Part shown: one piece after another, positions 55,001-64,000 of the stretch
How positions within the stretch are numbered: position 1 is the first letter of the stretch
Layout: the number at the start of each line of letters is the position of its first letter
Notes under the pieces: generated by a model
Seen by the model: the letters and a program-made list of their open reading frames with translations, nothing else
Databases searched by the model: none
Told to the model about the DNA's origin: nothing
Position numbers and translations under genes: made by a program
Assembly: GCF_026210795.1 (NCBI RefSeq)
Contig: NC_089451.1
Coordinates: 2,216,001 to 2,280,000, forward strand
Length of the DNA: 64,000 bases
Direction of reading: 5' to 3'
Source of the DNA: Rhizophagus irregularis
Taxonomy: Eukaryota > Glomeromycota > Glomeromycetes > Glomerales > Glomeraceae

Positions 55001-57379
55001 TTTTATGACGTGGCTTTTTATCGTTGTCAATAACTTAACTTTAATATTTATAGGTCGTGAACTTAAAGATACTGTGGTTGTTGCTTATCTTTTGGAGTAT
55101 TATTCTAGTCATGCAACAGATTATGCTGGTTGGATGAGTACTGTATCTAAGGCATTACCTTTATTATTTAAATATAATTACGGTTTGTTTTTTTAAAAAA
55201 TTCTTTCATTTTTATTTTCCATTCAATACTTCAAAAGGAATTATGATATTCACAAAATTTATCTTATAACATAGATGATTATGCCAGAAAGCTATTTCGT
55301 AAAGAATGTTTTGCAAATCAAGATTACTTTTCAACACAAGATCCTTATAATATTATCCCAGTAGAATATCAAGCGAAACGTAACCGTAACATTAAATTTA
55401 GGGCATTTAGAATAGACAAACTGCAATCTGACGAATATGAATGGTACAATAGAATTACTAGAAAATTATTTGATCCTTTTAAAAAAATGCGCAAACTCAT
55501 TGAAGATTTTGATAATTACCTTGAGAAGTCGCCATTAGCTTTAAGAGTTGTTCCTCTTCCTGAGTTTACCATAAGTAGAACTCCACAGAAAAATAGGTTT
55601 AATATTGCTTCAAATATTTTTTTGTTTTTATTTATACCACGATGGTACAAAATTAGTCGAGATGAAAAGAATTTGTTAAGTTCTTTTTCTAGGGTGGTAC
55701 GATACGAGAATAATGATGATATGTATGACAATCCAGCAACCGAAGCGGTTATTGATTTTCGTTGGCAACAAGCGAGAAATTTTTTTTTCTTCCTTTTTAT
55801 TCGATTTCTTGTTTTTGCCTTTTGTTTCATATTTATTAGTTGGGAATATTTGAATCATGAAGTTATAAGTTGGAAATTTCGAAATTTTTTATTTGCATTA
55901 ATTCTCATATTTTATTATTTAGCAACATATTTACTCGCTACTGAAGTAATACAGTTGTGTTTTCACGGGCCTAGAAAATATTTTGGTGATATATTTAATA
56001 GTTTTGACATATGTTCCATTTTACTTCCCATGATAGTAATGTCAATAATGCTTCTACATTTTAAATTTTCTGATGGCTTTGCAAGCGTTGAATCAGTTGA
56101 TATGGGATTGATGGTGGGGACATCATTCTCAATTTTCATTCTTTGGGTCGAATTTGTATGTTTTTTTTACAATTTTTTGTTCTTTTACATATCAATTAAT
56201 TTAATATTAACAGATGATTTATAAATTAGGTTTTATATCTTCGCCTAATATCAAGTGAGTATAAAATTAAACTTTTTTTTAAAAAAATATTCATGATCAA
56301 ATTAATAATTAGTTACTTTTTATTAGAAATAGCCATATATATTTATTGTGTTATATATATCATCAAAAACATATTTCCATTTATTTTGTTTATGTTCATT
56401 GTAATAATGGGATTTGCGCACACAATGTATAATCATTTCAATTTTAATATATTGAGTTTATTTATTTTATTTAATTTAATTAATAATTTTTTTTTATTTA
56501 TATCCAGGTTTATTTTACTTAAGAATCCTAATGATCCCAAAATTAAAGTAAAATCAGATACATTAAGTGGAGCTGTTACAAATATAATAAATAATGAAAC
56601 ATTATTTAATATTACGCTTGAATCTGATTATGATGTTGTAGATAGGAACGATAATCCATTTTCGTCCTTTTCAACGGCAATAACGGCCGCATATTTTTGG
56701 TTGAATGGTGATATGATTCAAAAAGATCGTTTTGATTTTTGGGTTATTGATTTATTTACCTTAATTGCTAGTATTTTTATTGTAACTGTTTTACAAAATA
56801 TGTTTATTGCTTTCATGAGGTAAGTTATTATTAACGATATTATTAATAATTTTAAATACGATTTTATTTAATATTATATATTTGTTTTATTTTAGTGGAG
56901 TATATGTAAAAGCAGAAACTAAGGGTAGACAAGCTTTATTAAGATTTAGAGCGAATCAAATAGCAGATTATGAAGCATTAGAACATTTTCATTTTTGGCC
57001 TAATGAACCCGAACCAAAATTTATTCATTATATTGGTCAATCTAAAAATTTTCAAGAATGGTTTCAATTGAGAAAAGATGATCAAGGTGAAATTTATAAA
57101 GATTTTGATGAAAAAACTACAAATACAATTCAAGCTTTTATAGATGTTGATTATGATGAAAGTTCAATTTGGAATTTTGATGATAATAATTCATCTAATA
57201 CCAAAGGTAAAAAGAAGGATTCTACTACAGCGTTGCCGAAAGAAACTATTCCATCAAATTCCTCAGAAAATTCTCAAGAAGTGGTTTTGAATGAGCTTAA
57301 TGAAAAAATTAACGAAATAATGAAAAAAGCGAAAGACGATATTCAAAATTTATTTAATAATGTACCTCAAAACTTATGA
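52070..57379 (+). pseudogene. WD-like/six-TM ion-transport-domain protein, copy 3, decayed
   Basis: Exon blocks by comparison with copy 2: 52070-52298, 52396-53223, 53294-53435, 53510-~54557, 54653-54991, 55054-55182, 55275-56155, 56230-56254, 56327-56426, 56508-56819, 56896-57379. All splice sites are preserved except the donor of the fourth block, which is uncertain. At least three frame lesions are visible against copy 2: 26 nt instead of 18 nt at 54210-54235, one base missing near 54.55 kb, and 10 nt missing at 54906/54907. Outside these the reading frames are still open and the six hydrophobic segments and pore region are intact. It also has the extra intron and the 25-nt exon of copy 2. 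Decay is therefore recent. As it stands it cannot give a full-length channel, though a truncated N-terminal product is possible. Confidence 0.82.
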
Positions 57380-58738
57380 GTGGTATAATTTTGTAATATT
57401 GGTAATGTGTAGTAGCTTAAAATAGATATTTTCTTGACGTTTCTATGATATAAGAACTATTTGATTTTTTTAAAGAAAAAAAGTAAAAAAAAATATTAGT
57501 AAGTTTGAACATTATTTCATTTATTTGTATTCAAATCAAAATTTTTTTGGCATTAATTTAAATAAAATAATCAAAGTAATCGTTTGATACCTGATGACTA
57601 CTGTAGCAAGATGAGCTAGCTCGGATAATGCTCCGATCTCTTTTTTTCGATATCGCTGTTCTTATCCGGATAAATATCTGGTAAAAAATCCAGTTTATAA
57701 ATCATATAAAATATATTTATTCATAAAAAAAAATATTTATTTCAATTACATCGCAGCACTAGCCTGATCCAAACCTAAGGGCAAATGAACAAAAAAAACA
57801 TTAGGAAAAAGAAAAATATTAGTAAATAATAACCAAGAAAGAAATTGGAAAAAAAGGCAGCTCCGCAGTATCGATCAAAAACTAAAAGGTGAAAGAACGA
57901 TACATAGATTGTAAAGGGAATAAAAATTAAAAACAAAAAAAAAAAGAAATATTAAAAATAAAAAAATCGGCTAAAAGAAAAAAAAAACGGGTTAAGGAAA
58001 AAAAAACTGAAGAAAAATAAATTTGAAAAACCAAAAAAAACCTAAAAAAAAATTTTTTCAAGTCTTCACGGAATGAATTTTTAGACACTACTTTATCTAA
58101 TAATATTATTAATTTTGAGGCGCAGTATTATATTTAACAAAATTTTTAAGCGTTTTTAAATTTGCTGCGGTCCGCAACTGATCTTAAACTACGACTCTTG
58201 GATTATGGAAACTTTACTATGTAAATCATCAGGAGGAACAATCCATTTCGACGATGTAGCCCGGAATAACCTTAGATCAATTAGAAAATTTAATTTTATA
58301 CTTTTAGAAATTTTATTTCAATTGATTATTTAATTTGCTTTGATTAAAAACTATAATTTAGAATTTTATTGGTCGTTTAAATAGGTTTTGAAAATATTTT
58401 TGATTAACATAACTCAGAAATTCTTTTTTTTCTTGAATTTTATTATTTTTATATTAATTATTATTTCGTTGTTTGAACTTAGGAAATATGTATTTTATCT
58501 ACTAACAATAAAATTTCTTTCTGCACACCACCTGAATAACAATGATTAAACAAATCATGCACGTAAAGGTCGTAAAGGTGCGGGTGGTCATTTCACGATT
58601 TTCACGTGTTTCTATGTTACACAATTCAAATTAGTTATACAGAAATTTAATTATATACTGTAGATGAATTTCGTTAATGAAATTATCAAATTCATATTTA
58701 ATTTTGTAAATTTAATTACACGTTCGAATATGATAATA
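57380..58738. other. 3' flank of copy 3 and A-rich intergenic DNA
   Basis: The first ~350 bp match the flank of copy 2 apart from a ~50-bp insertion (TGATGACTACTGTAGCAAG...) near 57.60 kb. From 57.78 to 58.05 kb the strand is extremely A-rich. No gene seen. Confidence 0.55.
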
Positions 58739-58890
58739 CAGTCGCCACTGGATATAACGAACCTTCTGTTTCGGGAGATTTGGTTCGGTATATAGTATCG
58801 AACTTCTGGATAATTTAGGCCAAATTTGTAGTGCTGGGCCGAATTATAATTTCAAAAATTTGGCCTATTAGTATATAGTCACATGACTGT
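58739..58890 (+). mobile_element. Candidate end of a Tc1/pogo-type transposon
   Basis: CAGTCGCCACTGGATATAAC preceded by TA has the look of a Tc1/mariner-pogo terminus. The following 60 bp contain partly inverted TTCGGTATA/ATCGAAC words. The opposite end was not found in the window, so this may be a solo or truncated end. Confidence 0.35.
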
Positions 58891-59090
58891 TCATTGTGTT
58901 CTATTTTATTAACACGCATTTCTTTATTAATTCATAGTGATAGGGCGAGAAAACGGAAACTCTTTCCGACGATCGTTAAATACCAAAAATTCACAGAAGA
59001 AATTTTCACCATAAAAATACATTTCTCTATAGACAAGTGTCATTTTTTCTACAAATTTTGGTCTCTACGCACTCCTCGGAACATTATCAT

Positions 59091-61305
59091 ATGAGTTTTG
59101 CTATAGGAAAAAAATTTTCAAATAAATTCCTTAAAAATTTGGAAAAAAACTATCGTCCTATTTCTAACGACGAGGATATATATCTCACCTACTCGTCTTC
59201 CAACAAAAACAAATTCAATATGACTTCTAGTCAACCTGCAGCGCCTTCTCAAACTGCTAACAACACTTCAACAGACACAACTATGGAAGAAGCAACGACT
59301 TCTTCTCCTACTCATGCTCTTTCGCACAACGAAATTGAACTTACATCACGTGACTCACATGAACAAGATGTTCACACACAAACACCAATCACTGACAAAT
59401 TGACTAATATGGATGTAGATCCCATAGATACTAACACGGATAAAGGAAAATCACCGGAAACACAATCAGCCACACAAACAAACACCCCTAATCCGTTACA
59501 TATTACGGTGCTAACAGATATATTTACACATACACCACAAGTTTCAAACAAAGTTCACAAAGGATTTATTCCTAGAGATAGTTTTCAGTCAAAACTTTCT
59601 AACAACGATATTATCAATCTAATCAAAACGTCATTCATTAAAGATAGCAATGCTTTCAGATTTGACGTCAATACAACGTCCACTTATAGATACTTTACCA
59701 TCCATTTCAGAACACGTGACTCGCTCGACCAATACATAGCAAATAGTCCTGACAACCTCAAAAACATAAAAATTTACGAACTCACCAATGAGGCTATTAA
59801 TACGTTAATAGAACAAAAATTCTCCAACCTAGACCAGGCTGTTATAAAAATTATGGATATACCATATAATTATGATACCTCCATGCTTATTAAGCATCTC
59901 GCTGCAAAAACAGGCAGCAATATCATAGAACACAAAGAAATTAAAAAACCTCCAAGAAAAATTCCTAACCGCAATAACCGCGGTCGTCCTATTTTCATAA
60001 AACCAGCTTATAAGCAACTTATTGTCCAATTTGACAAACAAGCAGCATATGATTATTTCATGAAAGAAAACTATTGGAGCCTCGAAATAGAAAATTTCGT
60101 AGTAAGGATCTTACCTGGTAACACTGAAGACCCTGAATATAAAATACGCACCAGTAATTATTTTAAGATCACCGGACTTCCCCTTAACACCACAGCCAAG
60201 GACATTGAACCTCTTATCAAACACGTCTACGGACGAACTTGTACATTTACACAAACTACCAAATATTCAACCATGAAAAATGCTTATATTTACGTCTCAC
60301 CTAACAATTATCCAGTGGACGCGTCCAATGGAGCCTCCTCACTTTTCGAAGGATACAACCTCCACGTTCTACCAGGACACCTTTCACTAAAAACATGTAA
60401 TATTTGTGGTTCACCACTTCATGAGACAAATAACTGTGACGACAAAAACTTCGATACAGATCATAATAATCGGAAAATCTTCAAAAAACGATTTATTAAA
60501 CGTAACGAGGAAAAAATTACAATCAACGATAACCACAGAACCAGGTTTAATCACGTCATCACTTTAAACGCAAACAAAAGATCTCCCTCAATGTCACACG
60601 ACCCGAAAACCAACCATACACCACCGCATAACTACAATAACAAGAAATACCAACAAGCAGGTAGCTTATTATATCCAAGACAAACCAAACAACCAACCAA
60701 TAACCATAACAATTACGACAAAAGTAACAAGGATTTCAAATATGATAATTCCTTTATCGCCCCCCACCTAGACAATCCCCAAAGGTCAGACACCAATCGT
60801 TATGAACAACGAATTACACAATTGGAATGCCAAGTTGAATCCCTCTTAAATAGTGTTAAAACACTCCAAGAAGGAAAATCTAAAGTCGATAATACTATCG
60901 CCGATATCCATCACAATCAGACTTGACAAATACGACACAATTCTACAACAGCTCACGACTAATATTAATCTACTTAGTCAAGAAAAGATTACACAACATA
61001 GAGAACGTAATGCCAAACCACCAAAACGACTGTCACCGTACGAGCAAACTTCGTATAAGGCAACTAAAAATAGATATAACCTAAGAGGCAATAAACAGGG
61101 AAACATATCAGCGGAAGACAGCGAACAGCATCATTTGGCAACTGATGACGATACCGATGCCCCTGATGACGCCGCGATGTCAGACGGTGCCGTCTTCGAA
61201 GGAATCATTGACGAAGTGTCAAATGCTTCATCATCTGAGCCTAAATTTTCAGTTAAATCCTACAATCCCCTCAACCTCCTCCCGCAGTTTAATGCGACAC
61301 GTTAA
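59091..61305 (+). CDS. LINE ORF1 protein, RRM-like plus CCHC knuckle, one frame change
   Basis: The ATG at 59091 opens 611 codons to a TGA at 60924-60926. A second ATG at 59220 is a possible alternative start. After a Ser/Thr-rich leader, two RRM-like segments appear (residues ~185-340, and ~350-430 with F-K-I-T-G-L-P-L and A-Y-I-Y-V-S), then a textbook knuckle C-N-I-C-G-S-P-L-H-E-T-N-N-C (~435-448), an Asn/Lys-rich stretch, and a coiled coil (I-T-Q-L-E-C-Q-V-E-S-L-L). The same type of sequence continues one frame over (R-L-D-K-Y-D-T-I-L-Q-Q-L) to 61305. Either a single-base deletion truncated the protein within the coiled coil or a frameshift is used. The likely role is to coat element RNA. 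It is followed by ORF2 after 132 bp. Confidence 0.8.
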
Positions 61306-61437
61306 TATACGTGTTTACCATTAAATCAAATATATCCCCCTTTTATTTTGGACATACTTTTTGGATTTTCCCATTTTGATATTAACGGTTTATTATTCTT
61401 TTTTATACACATTGATTCTTTTTACATACTTTTTTTT

Positions 61438-64000
61438 ATGGAATACACCAATTTACAACCCCCAGCTGACCTTGAAAATCAGCCTTCAGAACCAGTTCTA
61501 CAATATTCTTATAACAAATATAATAAAAACACAAAAACACCAAATAATCATAAAAATCCCCAAAACCACAAAAATAATAATCAATACCTCCATACCCCAG
61601 ATAATAATGATATACCAACAATGAGTTCACGAAATTATATTCGCGAACCTCGTAATGATGAAGACGAAAATATGTTAAACCACATTGAACACCATTTATT
61701 TGATGACCAGGATACAAGAGGGTCAACGTCGTCTACCTCTCAAACACACGACGCCCCCATATCAACATCTTCTCAATTGCGAACACAATTTATTGATTAC
61801 TATAAATTTGGTACAATCAATATCCAAGGAGGATTCAATAATAAATTGAATGATATTCTCCACTTTTTTACACTTCATAATTATGATATTTTAATTTTAA
61901 CCGAAACAGGTCTCCATCAACATAATAAAATAGATAGAGATCATAATAAAACAACATACTCCACGTTTCCACTCCCAACACTGAATGATGATAATACTAT
62001 TCATAATATTCATCTCTATACAGATGACAAAGGCAACACCAAAGGCAGTGGCGTCTCTATGATAATCACGAATCAATTACAAAAACACATTATCAGAACC
62101 AACACTTTTTATGGCCGTATTTTAACGGTCGATCTATGTTTTAAAGGCAACCATTATATCAAATTTATATGTTGTTATTTACCTGCTAATGCCGTTGATG
62201 ACAAAGATTTAATTATCAAATGTTACAAAGAAATTGAAAACATTTTGATCAAGGCTAAACACGATCATTTTGAATGTATAGTTTTAGGCGACTTTAATAT
62301 TAGTTTCGACAAATTTAAAAAAGCCAATCACTATCCTATTTGGAGACGTGAAATCAAAACAATTTTAAAAAATTTTGACCTTAAAGATTTACTTAAATCC
62401 TTTCACGATCACCCGAGCCCGACTCATACTACCAAAAGAAATGAAGGTCCAGATATACAGTCTCGTATAGATTATATTTTTACCTCACCTCATATCTTTC
62501 ACCATAGCTTTTATGCTTACACTCACCATATTTCAGCAGATTTTTTTACTACAGACCATCAGGCTCTCAGTTGTTATTTGACGCAGGATTATTTTAAAAA
62601 TAAATTCAATAGCTCTAGGAAAAGCCTAGAAAAATCACCTACGTACAAACCTAACACAGACCCGAAAATTCATTTTAAATACCATTTAATGACCACCGAA
62701 TCTTGGTCTAATTATAAAGTTACCAATGGTATTATTTATCGACAACACATTAACAAATCAATTTTACCAAATACAACACCAGAACAACAAATAGAATTAT
62801 ATTGGTCAAATATCAAAGATATTATTATACAAACAAAAGAGAAATGTATCCCTTATTCCTCATATAAAAAATATACGAAACAGGAGCGACCGTTATCATT
62901 ACGACAAAACAATAACAAGATACTTTTACTTCGTATGATTCTACGAAAATTTTCTAATATCAAACTTAATAGACTACAAGGTGATATGGATAAATGGAAA
63001 GATTATTGGAACACCTGGAACAATTCGCGTAAACAAATTTTTGTTATCGACGTCCATTTTAACACCAAACGTACTATTTGGCTACCGTATACTTTGACGC
63101 CGGATAATATATCCAATGTCAAAAAAGATTTACAAAGTCTTCTACGTATATCTATTGTTTTGCACAAACAAGAAGAAGATTCATGGACTCTAAAAAATAT
63201 TAACAAATACGTTAATGACAGGAATAATAATTTAATTTATAATCAAAAAAGAATGATTAACAGTATCCTTAATCGAAAACCTCAAAAGATAACATTAGAT
63301 CGTTTACATTATTACGATCATGAAACTAATCAATTTCAATTTACTAACAATCCTCATATTATAGCAGAACAATCAAATTTACATTTTCAACGGTTAGGAA
63401 AAGACCTTAACGATATTAATAACGTCAAAGAATATATGACAATTCAAGATCTCCCGTTATATTGGAGATCAACTTACGAACCCATCAACAACCGTGATTG
63501 CAAACATATGACTTCGTTAGAGGACGAATTCTCAATTGAAGAATTATCCCAAGTCATCTCATCACTCCCAAACAACAAAGCCGCAGGCATTTCCGGCATC
63601 ACATACGAAGACATTAAACATACACACCAAGACTTTAGAGAATATATTAATAAATTTTTCAATTATATATTGCAGGTCCAAATTTACCCACGGGACTGGT
63701 TACATGCTTTCCTTTTCCCCATAACCAAACCTAAGGCTTGGGACTGCAAAATTGAAAATACTAGACCTATAGTCTTATTGGAAACATTTAGAAAATTATT
63801 CGTTAAAATTTTGACACAAAGAATTAATATCAAGCTTACAACGTACAACCTGATTAATGAAAATAATCGGGCCGGCCTAGCGGGACAATCAACGTTACAA
63901 CCGCTACAAGTTATCCAACACATAATTGAATCTGCTTACAAAGATAAGAAACCATTATGGATTGGTTTACAAGACCTCAGCAAGGCTTACGATAGAGTTA
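61438..64000 (+). CDS. LINE ORF2, endonuclease plus start of reverse transcriptase, open to window end
   Basis: From the ATG at 61438 the frame is open for 854 codons to the last base of the window, with no stop. Residues ~126-375 are an APE-type endonuclease with catalytic-looking motifs in place: I-N-I-Q-G-G, L-I-L-T-E-T-G, V-L-G-D-F-N, R-I-D-Y-I-F and T-T-D-H-Q-A-L. A ~330-residue linker follows. The reverse transcriptase begins with N-K-A-A-G-I-S-G-I, R-P-I-V-L-L-E-T-F-R-K, A-G-L-A-G-Q-S-T and Q-D-L-S-K-A-Y-D-R-V, where the window ends. The F/Y-x-D-D box and RNase H lie outside. Unlike the older LINE it keeps the Asp residues of the endonuclease, so this copy may be young. Confidence 0.92.
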   Translation, partial: MEYTNLQPPADLENQPSEPVLQYSYNKYNKNTKTPNNHKNPQNHKNNNQYLHTPDNNDIPTMSSRNYIREPRNDEDENMLNHIEHHLFDDQDTRGSTSSTSQTHDAPISTSSQLRTQFIDYYKFGTINIQGGFNNKLNDILHFFTLHNYDILILTETGLHQHNKIDRDHNKTTYSTFPLPTLNDDNTIHNIHLYTDDKGNTKGSGVSMIITNQLQKHIIRTNTFYGRILTVDLCFKGNHYIKFICCYLPANAVDDKDLIIKCYKEIENILIKAKHDHFECIVLGDFNISFDKFKKANHYPIWRREIKTILKNFDLKDLLKSFHDHPSPTHTTKRNEGPDIQSRIDYIFTSPHIFHHSFYAYTHHISADFFTTDHQALSCYLTQDYFKNKFNSSRKSLEKSPTYKPNTDPKIHFKYHLMTTESWSNYKVTNGIIYRQHINKSILPNTTPEQQIELYWSNIKDIIIQTKEKCIPYSSYKKYTKQERPLSLRQNNNKILLLRMILRKFSNIKLNRLQGDMDKWKDYWNTWNNSRKQIFVIDVHFNTKRTIWLPYTLTPDNISNVKKDLQSLLRISIVLHKQEEDSWTLKNINKYVNDRNNNLIYNQKRMINSILNRKPQKITLDRLHYYDHETNQFQFTNNPHIIAEQSNLHFQRLGKDLNDINNVKEYMTIQDLPLYWRSTYEPINNRDCKHMTSLEDEFSIEELSQVISSLPNNKAAGISGITYEDIKHTHQDFREYINKFFNYILQVQIYPRDWLHAFLFPITKPKAWDCKIENTRPIVLLETFRKLFVKILTQRINIKLTTYNLINENNRAGLAGQSTLQPLQVIQHIIESAYKDKKPLWIGLQDLSKAYDRV

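Larger units (their letters stand above)
58930..64000 (+). mobile_element. LINE retrotransposon, 5' part, runs off the window
   Basis: 5' boundary uncertain (about 58.9 kb). ORF1 with RNA-binding and zinc-knuckle features, then ORF2 with endonuclease and the beginning of reverse transcriptase. It is similar in design to the LINE at 8.3-16.1 kb but much more AT-rich and far less damaged. Codon usage is AC-rich (AAC, ACA, CCA) compared with host genes. Confidence 0.88.

Noticed and set aside
57780..58050. A-rich tract as a gene or poly-A tail
   Set aside because: All frames give Lys/Asn-rich junk with stops. There is no element boundary next to it.

Overview
The window is nuclear DNA from a fungus, most likely an arbuscular mycorrhizal (Glomeromycotina, Rhizophagus-like) species. 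The evidence is very AT-rich intergenic DNA with long homopolymers, protein genes with many 60-130 nt GT-AG introns, two BTB-BACK-TLDc genes, a tandem family of beta-propeller/six-TM channel-like proteins of a type I associate with Rhizophagus, and a heavy mixed load of transposons. The assignment rests on gene style and remembered families, not on a database search.

Layout. 0.6-2.1 kb: a two-exon BTB-BACK-TLDc gene (+). 3.0-7.2 kb: a decayed DDE-type DNA transposon bounded by 32-bp inverted repeats. 8.0-16.8 kb: a nested structure. A ~960-bp TA-flanked element with CAGTCAACT... ends carries a ~147-bp tandem hairpin repeat, and a 7.8-kb LINE (-) has inserted into the first repeat unit with a 16-bp target duplication. 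18.2-18.7 kb: a 518-bp MITE with 8-bp target duplication. 20.2-23.3 kb: two intact minus-strand genes, mitochondrial enoyl-CoA hydratase (7 exons, 292 aa) and a second BTB-BACK-TLDc gene (2 exons, 449 aa). 24.7-31.2 kb: an accessory zone between two inverted TATAATCTAA-rich arms. It holds a 162-bp MITE, an 87-aa single-pass membrane protein gene and several broken minus-strand genes. 35.5 kb: an intron-containing tRNA-Tyr.

37.4-57.4 kb: three head-to-tail paralogues (+) of ~1500-aa proteins, each with an N-terminal WD-like region and a C-terminal six-TM TRP/ion-transport-like region. Copy 1 (10 exons, 1494 aa) and copy 2 (11 exons, 1542 aa) read through completely once spliced. Copy 3 has at least three frame lesions, and a relic of a fourth lies between copies 2 and 3. 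58.9 kb to the end: the start of a second LINE (+). Its ORF2 (endonuclease plus start of reverse transcriptase) is open for 854 codons and runs off the window.

The host genes do not form one pathway. Enoyl-CoA hydratase is mitochondrial fatty-acid beta-oxidation. The BTB-TLDc proteins are probably adaptor or stress-response proteins. The channel-like cluster is a lineage-specific expansion still being duplicated and lost. Exon models were read by eye from splice sites, reading phase and comparison between paralogues.
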